Counted from the first letter of the stretch, positions 51,072 to 60,762 are shown. The stretch: 64,000 bases of DNA from an uncultured Sphingomonadaceae bacterium (GCA_947499975.1 CANMQE010000001.1:868001-932000), one strand, 5' to 3'. Notes: a model not told the origin generated them from the sequence alone. Made by a program: numbers and translations.

Positions 51072-51407
51072 ATGTCCGTGCTCACTATCAGAGCCTACAA
51101 GCGATACGCCACGCGGTTGCCGGTGCAACTGAAGGGCGGCGAAGGCACGGATGCGAGCGGCCTCCTGATCGAACTGTCACAGCAGGGTGCGCGCATCAGC
51201 GGCCTGTCCCACAGCGATTTCGAAGTCGGCGAGGAGGTGGCCATCGTCACGTCCTCTGGCCTCGAATTTCCCGGTAATATCCGCTGGGCGCATGACGGGT
51301 TGGCCGGAATCCGGCTTCAACGGTCCCTGCACCTGCCGGAAATGCGCGAATTGCTTGATCTGAACCGCGCAGAACAGCCGCAGCTGGATGTCCGCTACGG
51401 AACCTGA
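51072..51407 (+). CDS. PilZ-domain protein 3 (altered motif)
   Basis: The 111-aa protein has YATRLPVQL with an RxxxR-like arrangement (RYATR) and ELSQQGARI, where Glu takes the place of the Asp/Asn of DxSxxG. It may thus bind c-di-GMP weakly or not at all. ATG 51072 is chosen over one at 51045 because a GAGGGA site is nearer; this choice is tentative. It diverges from recN and converges on bamD. Confidence 0.75.
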   Translation: MSVLTIRAYKRYATRLPVQLKGGEGTDASGLLIELSQQGARISGLSHSDFEVGEEVAIVTSSGLEFPGNIRWAHDGLAGIRLQRSLHLPEMRELLDLNRAEQPQLDVRYGT

Positions 51408-51417
51408 CGCCCGAAGA

Positions 51418-52212
51418 TCAGCCGCCGATACGGGCGGGTGCGTGGTCTTCCATCAGTTCGAACGCTTTCTCATACCACTCGTTGCCCGGATAGTTGGCAC
51501 CCAGCACGGCGGAATACCGCTGCGCTTCCTCGGGCACGCCCAGCGCCAGGCTAGTCTCGGTCAGGCGATACAGCGCCTCGGGCGCGTGGCTGGTGGTCTG
51601 GTAATCCTCGATCACGTTCTGGAAGCGCAACTGCGCGGCAAGCCACTGGCCGGTCCGCTCGTAAAAACGGCCGATTTCCATTTCCTTGCCCGCCAGGTGA
51701 TCGTTCACCAGGTCAATCTTCAACCGCGCATCGTCGGCATAGGGGCTTTCGGGATAGCGGCGCACGATCTCCGTCAACGCTTGCAGCGCGCGTTCCGTAA
51801 TCGCCTGGTCACGTTCCACGTCGCTGATCTGCTCGTAATAGCTGATGGCGATGAGGTAATAGGCATAGGGTGCATCCGCGTTACCCGGATGGATCGACAG
51901 GAAGCGCGAGGCAGACTGGATGGCGCGCGTGTAATCGCGCGCGGCGTAATAGGAGAACGAACTCATCAACTGTGCGCGGCGCGCCCAGGGTGAATAGGGG
52001 TGCTGGCGTTCCACCTCGTCGAACAGGCCTGCGGCCATCGTCAGATCGCCACGATCCAGCCGGTCTTTCGCGGCGGAATAGAGCGATTCGACGTCGCGCG
52101 CGACATAGGCAAGATCGTTCGGGCCGGTATCGGGGCTGCCGCCGCACCCGGTGAGGAATGTTGCACAGGCCGCGCCCAGCAGCGCGCTACGGATGGAAAG
52201 CTTCGCGTTCAT
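51418..52212 (-). CDS. bamD: outer membrane protein assembly factor BamD
   Basis: BamD is a lipoprotein of the BAM complex that inserts beta-barrel proteins in the outer membrane. The 264-aa protein has a signal peptide with lipobox FLTGC and five TPR-type repeats (AAGLFDEVERQHPYSPWARRA, RAIQSASRFLSIHPG, ALTEIVRRYPESPYADDA). It fits the alphaproteobacterial BamD. ATG 52212 begins the signal peptide. The reading frame further upstream is not supported. Confidence 0.93.
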   Translation of the reverse strand: MNAKLSIRSALLGAACATFLTGCGGSPDTGPNDLAYVARDVESLYSAAKDRLDRGDLTMAAGLFDEVERQHPYSPWARRAQLMSSFSYYAARDYTRAIQSASRFLSIHPGNADAPYAYYLIAISYYEQISDVERDQAITERALQALTEIVRRYPESPYADDARLKIDLVNDHLAGKEMEIGRFYERTGQWLAAQLRFQNVIEDYQTTSHAPEALYRLTETSLALGVPEEAQRYSAVLGANYPGNEWYEKAFELMEDHAPARIGG

Positions 52213-52522
52213 AGGCTCGCCTATAACTAGCCTCGCGCTGAACGCCAAGTGAAGTGCGCACAGGTTTGCCGCTTTTGCGCGACGAAAAGCAGGCAGCGTA
52301 AGATTGCGCGCCCGTCCGTCCCGTTTCGTTTCGCTTGCAAGCGTCTCGACGTTTGTCGGGCCTTGTCGTCCGGTTAACGGTGCCGTTCGCATTCCGTCGA
52401 GGGACCGCAAGGGCCTGTCGAGCATCGCATGCGATGACCCGGTGCCTTGTCTAGATAACACTCATCGCTCCGGCCCAGCCCCCTTTAAAAACCGGGGTCG
52501 GAGCAAACAGAGGAGGAAAACC
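52213..52522. other. 310-bp intergenic region between bamD and the UrcA gene
   Basis: The region contains the divergent promoters of bamD (left) and the UrcA-family gene (right). Open frames here have no motif and weak start signals. A TAGATAA-like AT stretch near 52452 may be a -10 element, without a confident -35. No stable RNA fold was recognised. Confidence 0.4.
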
Positions 52523-52852
52523 ATGACGAGCATAACCATGAATTCGATCAAGGCAGGACTGGCAGCCGCTTTCACCGCAGGCGCCATGATCGCAACCCCC
52601 GCACTGGCACAAAGCGACGCCTTGCAGTCGGTGCCGGTGCAGTACAGCGATCTCGACCTTTCAACAGACGAAGGCCAGGCCGCGCTGGAACGTCGCCTGG
52701 ACCGGGCAGCCCAGAAGGTTTGCGGCATCGACAGGCGCACGTCCGGCCACGCCCTGCCCTCTGCCGAAGCGCGCGGCTGCTATCGCGAAGTTTCCGAAAG
52801 CTTCGCGCGCGAGATCGCAGCGCGAACCGAGAAGCAGCAACAGCGCGGCTGA
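52523..52852 (+). CDS. UrcA-family secreted protein
   Basis: The 109-aa product has a signal peptide (about 30 aa, ending ATPALAQ) and a mature helical part with VQYSDLDLSTDEGQAALERRLDRAAQKVCG, the UrcA family hallmark with conserved Cys residues (about 74 and 92). UrcA proteins are small periplasmic proteins of sphingomonads and caulobacters with unknown function. A strong AGGAGG precedes ATG 52523. Confidence 0.88.
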   Translation: MTSITMNSIKAGLAAAFTAGAMIATPALAQSDALQSVPVQYSDLDLSTDEGQAALERRLDRAAQKVCGIDRRTSGHALPSAEARGCYREVSESFAREIAARTEKQQQRG

Positions 52853-53064
52853 CGCGTTTCAGATCGAGGTACGATACCGCCTCGGCCGCTTCGCAGGGTA
52901 AGATGCAAAACCGGCCAGGCCTACGGAAGAATAGGCGCGGTATCGTTACGGCCCGCCGCGCATGGTGCTTCAGGGAAGCCATGCCGGCGGGTCTCTTTGT
53001 CTGTAGCGCCTTTTTCTCTGCCGGGTCTGGCGCAACGGGGGCGCTGTTCATATAGTCGCCGCCC

Positions 53065-53802
53065 ATGGCCAAAGCCCTATTCGAACTCAATCCCGACCTT
53101 GACCGCGCCGATCTGGCAAGCCGCTTTGCTGCGCAAAAGCGGCTGCAGGTAGATGATTTTCTGACTGACGAGACGGCACGCGAGCTGCGCCATATCCTTT
53201 CGCAAGGTACGGAATGGGGCGTCGCCGTGCAGGCTGGCTCTACGGCAAAGCCGCACAGCTGGCGCGGGCGGGAATTGCGCGATCCGGCCATCGGCAAGCA
53301 GTTGATGGAGATCGTGAAGGAGACGGACAAGGTCGCGGCGTCGGGCGACTACGCCTATCGTTCGCACCGCTATTCGCTGGTGGAGGGGTTGCAGAAAGGC
53401 TGGGCACCCGGCGGCCCGCACGAATTGCTGCTGGAATATCTGAATGCCGAAGATTTTCTCGGCTTCATGCGCCAGATCACCGACATTCCTGAACTGGTGA
53501 AGGCGGACGGGCACGCCAGCTGCTTTGGCCCGAACCACTTCCTGGGGCAGCACAACGACAGCCACGTGGCAGAGGGTTGGCGCATCGCCTACGTGCTGAA
53601 CCTGACGATCGACGACTGGCATCCCGATTGGGGCGGCTACCTCGTTTTCTTTGACGAAGCGGGCAATATCGAGACGGGTTTCATGCCGCGTTTCAACACC
53701 TTGAACCTGTTCCTGGTGCCGCAGTCCCACGCCGTTACCTACGTGCCGCCCTTCGCGCCGCGCGGGCGCTATGCCATCAGCGGGTGGCTGCGCGACAGGT
53801 GA
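53065..53802 (+). CDS. 2OG-Fe(II) oxygenase (prolyl-hydroxylase-like)
   Basis: The 245-aa soluble protein has the iron facial triad HND (His163, Asp165) in QHNDSH and His222 in PQSHAVTYV, followed by RYAISGW (Arg for 2-oxoglutarate). The pattern and the N-terminal helices are those of prolyl-4-hydroxylase-like oxygenases. The substrate is unknown. It is the first of three overlapping genes (oxygenase, TPR oxygenase, methyltransferase). Confidence 0.83.
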   Translation: MAKALFELNPDLDRADLASRFAAQKRLQVDDFLTDETARELRHILSQGTEWGVAVQAGSTAKPHSWRGRELRDPAIGKQLMEIVKETDKVAASGDYAYRSHRYSLVEGLQKGWAPGGPHELLLEYLNAEDFLGFMRQITDIPELVKADGHASCFGPNHFLGQHNDSHVAEGWRIAYVLNLTIDDWHPDWGGYLVFFDEAGNIETGFMPRFNTLNLFLVPQSHAVTYVPPFAPRGRYAISGWLRDR

Positions 53803-55493
53803 GCACCTCGCCCGACCAGTACCGTGCGCGTGCGCAGACGCTGGCGGCGCAGGGCCAGCTTGCAGAGGCGCTGCGCACACTTCAAGACGGCATCGCGCAA
53901 CACCCGGAGAACGCGGCGCTGGCGAACAGCGCCGGTAACCTGGCGATGAAGCAGCCCGATTACCCCGCCGCTGCCGCCTTTTTCGCAAAAGCAACGCAGG
54001 CGGAGCCCGCGACGCTGGAATACGCCATCAACCTTGCGATCGCGCTATCCGCGCAGGACCGCCATGACGCTGCCCTCGATGCGCTTCGTCCGCTGGAAGA
54101 AGCGGGCGCGGCAGATGCGCGCTATTGTTCGGTTCGCGCCAGTTCGGCGCGGGCCACGGGCGATCTGGCCGGTGCCTCTGAATGGTATGACCGTGCCGTG
54201 GCGCTGGAGCCGGACCGTGCAAAAGCGCTGCACGGGCGGGCGCGCGTGGCGCTGGAACGCGGTGAACCCGATGCCGCCGAACGTTTCGAGCGTGCTCTTT
54301 CGCGCAACCAGTCCGACGCGGAGGCATGGCTTGGCCTGGCAGAGGCGCTTGATGCTGCGGGTCGCACGAAAGAGGCAGAGGATCTGACGCGGCAACTGGT
54401 GGCGCAGGTTCCGCAATGGATCGCCGCGTTGCGCCTGCTTGCGCAGATCAGGCTGGGCAAGGGCGACACCGACTTCGCCAGCCATTTCGCCGAGGCCGAG
54501 GAGAAGATGCCGGCCGACCCCGCCATCGCGCATGAACATATCCGCGTGCTGGAACTGCATGACCGGTTTGCCGATGCGATGGAAGGTGCGGAACTCGCCG
54601 CGCGGCGCTTTCCGCAGGATCAGTCATTCCCTCTGCTGCGGGCAAGCTACGCGGGGATACTGGGCGATGACGACAAGGCCACGCAGCTTTTCGAGGATCT
54701 CACGCTGGATACGCCGGAGCGGTGGCTGCTGGAAGCGCGATACATCATCCATCGTGGGGATTACGGCCGGGCAGAGCACCTGCTGGACAAGGTGATCGCG
54801 AACGAACCCTGGCATATCAATGCCTGGGCCGTACGCGATTTCCTCTGGCGGCTGACCGACGATCCGCGCAGCGAGTGGCTGCACGGGCAGGAAGGCCTGG
54901 TGCGCATGGTGGAGCTTCCCGATGCAGAGGCGGTGCTGCGCGATGCCGTGCCCCTGCTGCACCGCCTGCACGACAATTCCGCCTTCCCTCTGGGCCAGTC
55001 GCTGCGCGGCGGCACGCAGACACGCGGTGGCCTTTTCGAGCGGGCGGAGCCGGAACTGAGCCGATTGCACGAGGCGCTACTGGACGCTCTTGAAAATTAC
55101 CGCGCCGCTTTGCCTGCATACGATCCGCAGCATCCGCTTCTTCGCTTTCGCGATTCCGGCATGGTCATTACCGGCTCATGGTCCGTCAGATTGTCGGGTG
55201 GCGGCGACTTTCATGCAGCCCACCTGCATCCCGAAGGGATCGTTTCCAGCGCGCTTTATTGCGAGCTGCCGAAAGGATTGCATGACGAGAGCGACGAGAC
55301 CGCCGGATGTATCGAACTTGGCCGCCCCCCGCCAAAACTGCGCCTCGACCTTGATCCGCGATACACATTGCAACCCAGGACGGGGCACCTCGCGCTGTTT
55401 CCCAGCACACTGTATCACGGAACACGGCCCTTTTCGAAAGGCCGACGGATGACGGTCGCCTTCGACGTACAGCACATGGGGAACCCTTTATGA
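53799..55493 (+). CDS. TPR protein with C-terminal 2OG-Fe(II) oxygenase domain
   Basis: The 564-aa protein starts at a GTG (GTGA overlap at 53799). Residues 1-330 are TPR-like repeats (ALRTLQDGIAQHPENAALANSAGNLA and similar). A linker follows. The C-terminal third has a double-stranded beta-helix with FHAAHLHPEG (His475, His477 are candidates for the metal ligands), and a later LYHGTRPF with RRMTVAFDV. The TPR module could recruit a protein substrate. Family resemblance is to putative TPR/2OG oxygenases; no reaction is known. Confidence 0.78.
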   Translation: MSTSPDQYRARAQTLAAQGQLAEALRTLQDGIAQHPENAALANSAGNLAMKQPDYPAAAAFFAKATQAEPATLEYAINLAIALSAQDRHDAALDALRPLEEAGAADARYCSVRASSARATGDLAGASEWYDRAVALEPDRAKALHGRARVALERGEPDAAERFERALSRNQSDAEAWLGLAEALDAAGRTKEAEDLTRQLVAQVPQWIAALRLLAQIRLGKGDTDFASHFAEAEEKMPADPAIAHEHIRVLELHDRFADAMEGAELAARRFPQDQSFPLLRASYAGILGDDDKATQLFEDLTLDTPERWLLEARYIIHRGDYGRAEHLLDKVIANEPWHINAWAVRDFLWRLTDDPRSEWLHGQEGLVRMVELPDAEAVLRDAVPLLHRLHDNSAFPLGQSLRGGTQTRGGLFERAEPELSRLHEALLDALENYRAALPAYDPQHPLLRFRDSGMVITGSWSVRLSGGGDFHAAHLHPEGIVSSALYCELPKGLHDESDETAGCIELGRPPPKLRLDLDPRYTLQPRTGHLALFPSTLYHGTRPFSKGRRMTVAFDVQHMGNPL

Positions 55494-56413
55494 CCGGTCA
55501 GAAGAACGTCCACGATGCATGGAACACCTTCTGGCATCGGCAATCCGGCCAGCAGCAGGGTGGCGGAAGGCAGATGCCGGCAAATTGGCAAGGCATCGAC
55601 CGCATCCAGGGCGCAGCATGGAAGGAATTTGCCAGAAGCCTGCCGCCCAAGGCGCGGATACTTGATCTTGCCACGGGCGATGGCCGGGTGATGACGCACC
55701 TGCTGGAAAAGCGGCGGGACATAAAACCGCTGGGCATAGACCGTGCTGCCACCCTCCCCCCACCTCCGCGCGGAAGCAAGATCAGGCCCGGTACGGAGAT
55801 GGAAAACCTTCCCCTGCCGGATAACCTGTTTTCCGCGGTCACCAGCCAGTTCGGTTTCGAATATGGCAACATGGGGCGCGTCGCGCACGAAGTGGCGCGG
55901 GTGTTGCGCAGCGACGGGCGTTTCGCCGTGATGTCGCATCGTCTGGATGGCCCGATCGTCGCGCATAATCGCAAGCGCCGGGACGAACTGGAATGGGCCA
56001 TCAAGCAGGAAAGCCTTATCACGGTGGCGCGGGGCAGTCTTGGCCTGCGCAGTGCGGGCATCGCCGCGCTGCCGCCCACCGTCATCGCCGCGCCGGAAAA
56101 AGGTGCGCGATTGTTCGGCAGGGATTCCGCAGCTGCGGAAATCGCGGAGGCTATCCGGCAGACCCTGCATCTCGGCCGGAACGACAGCCCGGCAAACGTC
56201 GCAAGCCTGCTGGACAGTATCGAGGCGAAGGCCTCGAATGAACTGGGCCGCATCGCATCGCTGGAACTGGCTGCCCAGGCGGCGAGTCACCATGAAGCGA
56301 TGCTTGCCGCGCTTTCCGAAGCTGGCCTGCGACTGGTAACGGAGCGGGAACTGGTAAGCGACGTTTCGCGTGCACCTTTTGCCGATTTCAGGGTTTTTCA
56401 TCAAACGAACTGA
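55490..56413 (+). CDS. SAM-dependent methyltransferase
   Basis: The 307-aa class I methyltransferase has ILDLATGDGRVMTHLL (SAM motif I), PLPDNLFSAVTSQFGFEYG (motif II) and a UbiE-like domain followed by a helical C-terminal part. It is the last gene of the oxygenase operon; its ATG overlaps the TPR-oxygenase stop (ATGA at 55490-55493). The substrate is unknown, but coupling to two hydroxylases suggests modification of the same product or protein. Confidence 0.82.
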   Translation: MTGQKNVHDAWNTFWHRQSGQQQGGGRQMPANWQGIDRIQGAAWKEFARSLPPKARILDLATGDGRVMTHLLEKRRDIKPLGIDRAATLPPPPRGSKIRPGTEMENLPLPDNLFSAVTSQFGFEYGNMGRVAHEVARVLRSDGRFAVMSHRLDGPIVAHNRKRRDELEWAIKQESLITVARGSLGLRSAGIAALPPTVIAAPEKGARLFGRDSAAAEIAEAIRQTLHLGRNDSPANVASLLDSIEAKASNELGRIASLELAAQAASHHEAMLAALSEAGLRLVTERELVSDVSRAPFADFRVFHQTN

Positions 56414-56443
56414 GCCTGCTCGCGGCTCACGCCTTTCAACCAT

Positions 56444-56485
56444 AAAAAAAGGGCGGGAGACCAACTGGTCCCCCGCCCCTTTTTT
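56444..56485. terminator. bidirectional intrinsic terminator
   Basis: GGGCGGG-A-GACCA, loop AC, TGGTC-C-CCCGCCC forms a strong stem flanked by seven A on one side and six T on the other. It lies between the stop of the methyltransferase (56413) and the end of the TonB receptor gene (56514), so it can end transcription from both. Confidence 0.88.
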
Positions 56486-56513
56486 CCAAGCGCTTATCGC
56501 GCGGTCTGGTCGC

Positions 56514-59489
56514 TTAGAAGCGAACCAGGACCGATGCGAAGAAGTCGCGACCCAGCACGTCGTAGGTGCTCGGGTAGGTGTTGGCCTGCTCACCGTTGTT
56601 ACGATCGCCCAGCAGCAGAGTGTTGGTGTCGTTCGTCACAACGCCGTTCTCGTTGAACACGGGATCCGTCGGCAGGGTGTCGAACAGGTTGTTGACACCA
56701 ACCGTCAGCGTAACCGTTTCACGGAAGTCATAAGACAGCGTGAGGTCGATCAGGTCGTAGGCAGAAATGCGCTCAACCTTGTAGTCGAACGAGGGATCGT
56801 CATCGTCCACTGCGGACAGGTGACGCCAGCGGGTCGAGAAGGTCAGAGGACCATCGACATAGCTGGCACGCGACGTCCACTTGAACGAGGCCTGCGGCTC
56901 ACCGCATTCCAGACCGAACAGACCGGCACACTCTGTGGTGTCGTCGGGGTTGTTCTGATCGGCTGCAAGCAGGTTCGACTCCGTCCACGTTCCGAGGAAC
57001 GAGAGGTTCAGGTCCGAAGCGCCATTGCCCAGCACGGAGAACGGCAGGTCGAGACCGTAGTTCACCTGAAGGTCGATACCGCTCGTGGAGAGACGGGCGA
57101 CGTTGGCAACACCGAACTGCGGCGGATTGTCACGGGTGAAGGCACCAGTGGAATCACGCGTTCCGACGAAACCGGCACACTGCGGAGCAGAAAGGTCCTG
57201 GATCGTGAGGTAGCACAGGTTGACTGCAGTCTGCGGCGGCACGGTGATGATCGCGTCATCAATCGTGATGTCGAAGTAGTCAGCCGTGATCGTCAGACCC
57301 GGAACGAAGGTCGGCTGCAGAACAACACCGAAGGTGTAGCTGTCAGACGTTTCTTCGAACAGGTTCGGGTTACCGCCGAACAGACCCTGGATCTGCGGAT
57401 CCGGCTGGATGACCGGGTTCAGACCGTTGCCGCTGGGCGGAACGATGCCGATGTTGCCGGCCGGAACGCCATTGGCGATACAGAAGTCGCGCAGGGCGCC
57501 GGTCGGGGTCGGGCCGCCGACGGACGTACCGTTACCGGCACAGGGGTCAACGATACCGGGGAAGCCGACTGCCGAACCCTGGAAGAGTTCGTTGACGTTC
57601 GGCGCACGAACGGCGCGCTGGTACTGACCGCGGAACGTGATGTCCGGGATCGGCGAGAACTCTGCACCACCGGCATAGGTCCACACACCGCCAACCGCTT
57701 CTAGCGAGTAGTCGGAGTAACGGCCTGCACCGGTAAGTTCGAAGCGCATGCCGCTGTCGGTTTCAAACGGGATGGCGATTTCGCCGAAGATCTCGTTGAC
57801 GTTGTAACCGCCCTGGGTGGGTTCACCGGCGTTGAAGCCAGCAACGTCGCCCGAAGCGAGGAACTCGTCAGGAATGAAGCGTGCGCTAACTTCGCGATAT
57901 TCGCCACCGACTGCGAAACCGATAGGTTCAGCAGCACCCAGTGCGAAATCACCGAAGGTACCGGAGATCACGGCCGACGCCACCTGCAGCGCAGAAATGT
58001 CGCCATTCTGTGCCTGGATGATGAAGGAGTCGCGATCGGCATCGCTCAGCGTATTCAGACCGTACGGGTTGATCAGCGAGGCGGGATCGACGACGCCGGA
58101 ACCCGGAGACGTTTCCGTACCTTCCAGACCGGCACGCAGACGCGAAAGCGACGCGTTGCCCAGCTGGATGTTGGAGTTACGCGTACGCGAGTACATGTAG
58201 TACGCGTCGTACTGCAGGTAATCGGTGATGTCGCCACGCAGACCGCCAAGGATACGGAACGAGTTACGCTCGTCCTGGTTCGCACGGCTGCCGCCTTCGA
58301 GAAGACGACGGTTGAACTGCACGAGAACGCGATCGTCGTTGGCCTGGGCACCGGTTTCCTGCGCATCGAGAGCAGCGAACTGGTCACGCGTTGCCTGGTT
58401 GATGAAACCGGCGGAAAGCAGGGCTTCATACGGCAGGGCAACGTTGTTCAGCTGAACAGGCGTCGGGGCGAGTTCTGAATCAACGCGGTTGTTGACGTAG
58501 GTAACTTCGCCGTAAAGCTCTGCGAAATCGGCGATTTCGTAGTTGCCGTAGCCACCCAGCAGGTAACGCTCCTGCGGAAGCTGCAGGTAGTTGGCGGGTG
58601 CGAAGTTATAGAAGTCGGTCGCGCCGTTGTAGGAACGGATCGAGCCCGGCGAATCGAAGAAGCCGTTAGCGCCACCAGCGAAGGCGGTGCCGGCACGATC
58701 TGCAGTCGGTACGTTGCCCTGGTAGGCAAGGCGGGTCTGCGGAACGAAGGACGAACCGCCCTGAACCAGAGGATCGCCGCCGAGGTTGAACACGGAGAAG
58801 CCGCGGTCAGCCTGGAAGATGGCTTCACGGTCGTAATATTCGCCGTAAACGGTCACGTTGCCGCGACCATCAGCGAAATCGGTGCCGATTGCGCCATGGA
58901 TTTCGTAGCGATCGCCGTCGCCAGCGTCGGTGATCGAGTACTGGCCACCGAATTCGGCGCCGTCGAGTTCACGCAGGCGGAAGTTGACAACACCGGACAG
59001 AGCATCGGAACCGTAAACGGCCGAAGCACCACCGGTCACAACGTCAACAGAATCCAGCAGGAACTGCGGGATGGTGTTGAGGTCGACGATCTGGTTCGCA
59101 TCATAGAACATCCAGCGGCGGCCATTGACCAGCAGCATGGTACGGGTGGCGCCAAGGCCACGCAGGTTCAGCGAAGCGGTGCCGTTGCCGGGGTTGTTGG
59201 AGAACGAGGTGGTGCCAGGAACAACCTGCGGCAGCGTGTTGACGACGTTCTCGACGTTGACGGTACCCGAAAGCTCGAATTCCTCGCTGTCGACGACAGC
59301 AACCGGAGCAGCCGTGTCGGTATCGCGACGCTGGATGCGCGAGCCGGTAACGATGATGGTGTCAGCAGCGGCGCCAGGCTCGAGAGTGGGATCCTGGGGC
59401 GTGACTTGCGCGTAAGCAGGTGTGGCAACCAGCGATCCGAAGATCACGGTGCCCGCCAGCAGCGAAGCCTTTTTCTTATTGATAATCAT
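56514..59489 (-). CDS. TonB-dependent outer-membrane receptor
   Basis: The 991-aa protein has a signal peptide (about 27 aa, ending ATPAYAQ) and a plug domain with the TonB-box-like DTIIVTGSRIQRRD, VENVVNTLPQVVPG, LNLRGLGATRTMLLVNGRRW and GGASAVYGSDALSGVVNFRL. The rest is the 22-strand barrel ending in an aromatic residue (VRF). The ligand is unknown. It lies downstream of a strong AGGAG site and faces the oxygenase operon through a terminator. Confidence 0.93.
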   Translation of the reverse strand: MIINKKKASLLAGTVIFGSLVATPAYAQVTPQDPTLEPGAAADTIIVTGSRIQRRDTDTAAPVAVVDSEEFELSGTVNVENVVNTLPQVVPGTTSFSNNPGNGTASLNLRGLGATRTMLLVNGRRWMFYDANQIVDLNTIPQFLLDSVDVVTGGASAVYGSDALSGVVNFRLRELDGAEFGGQYSITDAGDGDRYEIHGAIGTDFADGRGNVTVYGEYYDREAIFQADRGFSVFNLGGDPLVQGGSSFVPQTRLAYQGNVPTADRAGTAFAGGANGFFDSPGSIRSYNGATDFYNFAPANYLQLPQERYLLGGYGNYEIADFAELYGEVTYVNNRVDSELAPTPVQLNNVALPYEALLSAGFINQATRDQFAALDAQETGAQANDDRVLVQFNRRLLEGGSRANQDERNSFRILGGLRGDITDYLQYDAYYMYSRTRNSNIQLGNASLSRLRAGLEGTETSPGSGVVDPASLINPYGLNTLSDADRDSFIIQAQNGDISALQVASAVISGTFGDFALGAAEPIGFAVGGEYREVSARFIPDEFLASGDVAGFNAGEPTQGGYNVNEIFGEIAIPFETDSGMRFELTGAGRYSDYSLEAVGGVWTYAGGAEFSPIPDITFRGQYQRAVRAPNVNELFQGSAVGFPGIVDPCAGNGTSVGGPTPTGALRDFCIANGVPAGNIGIVPPSGNGLNPVIQPDPQIQGLFGGNPNLFEETSDSYTFGVVLQPTFVPGLTITADYFDITIDDAIITVPPQTAVNLCYLTIQDLSAPQCAGFVGTRDSTGAFTRDNPPQFGVANVARLSTSGIDLQVNYGLDLPFSVLGNGASDLNLSFLGTWTESNLLAADQNNPDDTTECAGLFGLECGEPQASFKWTSRASYVDGPLTFSTRWRHLSAVDDDDPSFDYKVERISAYDLIDLTLSYDFRETVTLTVGVNNLFDTLPTDPVFNENGVVTNDTNTLLLGDRNNGEQANTYPSTYDVLGRDFFASVLVRF

Positions 59490-59731
59490 TAAAATGCTCC
59501 TGGTAAGAGGGAGAATTCATTGGAAGAAAAACCGCTTGTACCTGTGACCGAAAAATCGATCGGCGGCAGTGGGCGACCAAACATTCCCTTCCTGCTTTCG
59601 CCTAAAACACCATTGTCCCGCGCTGCACAACGATACTGTGAAGCGGTTTCAAAGGAGACAGTTTCGTGTGACATTTATGAAACATCAGTGACATGCCAAC
59701 GATTGCTTCGGCACCTGCACACAGGGTAATA

Positions 59732-60649
59732 TTATTCCCAGAATGCGACGCTTCGGTACTCGATACTTTCGCGAAGGCTTGCGCCGCTCGCCGAACTGTC
59801 GAAGAATGCCGAGTGGGGGCAGCGCCAGGTAACGTCATGATTGCTATCATGAAATTTGAACAGGAGTGCATCGTCACGCTGCATCCCCGCGAAATACCAC
59901 CAGCGGTGCGACGGGTGGTAGGAGAAGATCGTTGCCGCCAGCATCGTGTCCTCCCCTTCCATCGGCGCAGTCAGTGCGTCCCCTTGCGGGAACTCGTCCA
60001 CGATGAAGAGGGTGTTCTCCTTCTCCTCCCCGCCAAAGCTCGTTCGTCCGTCGCACAGCGCCAGTGGCATGTCCTGCGGGGGCGGTGAGAAAGTGCGCCA
60101 GTGGCTGGTGATGAGGAACCGCTTGAAGCCGGGGCCATCGGGAAAGAACTGCTCGTAGGTGGCCTGGGCCATGCGCCGGGCCGTGGCGGGAGCCGTATCG
60201 ACATGCGCCTCGCCCGCCGGTGGCTGCAGGCCGCCCGCGTGGGAATAGCCCTTTTCCTTCTTGCTGACATGTTCTGAAAGATCGGCGCTGGTGCGCAGCA
60301 TCCAGCCGCGTGCGGCGCACTTGTCCGCTCCAGTCAGCCGCAGGACGTCCGCCTCTACCTCGCGCTCGTAAAGCCGCTCCACTTCCTGCTTGTCATGAAA
60401 ATCGCTCACCTCGGTGGCGCTCTTGAAGATCGTGAAGCCGTGCGTGTCGAGGCTGAAATGATCGCGCAGCGGCATGCCGTCACGGATCACGACCTCGTGA
60501 TCGGAATAGGTGCCGGTGTTCAGCTCCTCCCCCTGGCTTACGAAGCGCCGCGTCACGAAATCGCCCTCGTCCACATAGCGCATCATGGCGCGCACCTGCC
60601 GCGCTTCGTCCTCCACCTTGCTCCCATCGCTAACTGTAAAACTTGCCAT
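59732..60649 (-). CDS. CmcJ/NvfI-like Fe(II)/2OG oxygenase
   Basis: The 305-aa protein resembles the CmcJ/AsqJ group of oxygenases that tailor natural products. It has HVD (His149, Asp151) in EAHVDTAP, then WRCPHSAFFD with His279 as the likely third ligand, and IEYRSVAF with a conserved Arg for 2-oxoglutarate. It is soluble with no signal peptide. It diverges from an O-methyltransferase-like gene and shares an intergenic palindrome with it. Confidence 0.83.
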   Translation of the reverse strand: MASFTVSDGSKVEDEARQVRAMMRYVDEGDFVTRRFVSQGEELNTGTYSDHEVVIRDGMPLRDHFSLDTHGFTIFKSATEVSDFHDKQEVERLYEREVEADVLRLTGADKCAARGWMLRTSADLSEHVSKKEKGYSHAGGLQPPAGEAHVDTAPATARRMAQATYEQFFPDGPGFKRFLITSHWRTFSPPPQDMPLALCDGRTSFGGEEKENTLFIVDEFPQGDALTAPMEGEDTMLAATIFSYHPSHRWWYFAGMQRDDALLFKFHDSNHDVTWRCPHSAFFDSSASGASLRESIEYRSVAFWE

Positions 60650-60705
60650 GGTGATCTTCTCCTCTCCCTGCCATTCTTAACGGGCGTTATCATATTGGCA
60701 CGCAC

Positions 60706-60721
60706 TTGTAGCAAGCTGCAA
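60706..60721. promoter_or_regulatory. imperfect inverted repeat in the oxygenase/methyltransferase divergent promoter
   Basis: TTGTAGCAAGCTGCAA is a 7+2+7 dyad with one mismatch (TTGTAGC against TTGCAGC). It lies in the 113-bp gap between the divergent starts at 60649 and 60763. Its location fits an operator controlling both genes; no regulator gene is close. Confidence 0.4.
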
Positions 60722-60762
60722 GCAGCGCGCTATGGTGCGCAAAAGGACGAGGAGAGAACGAC

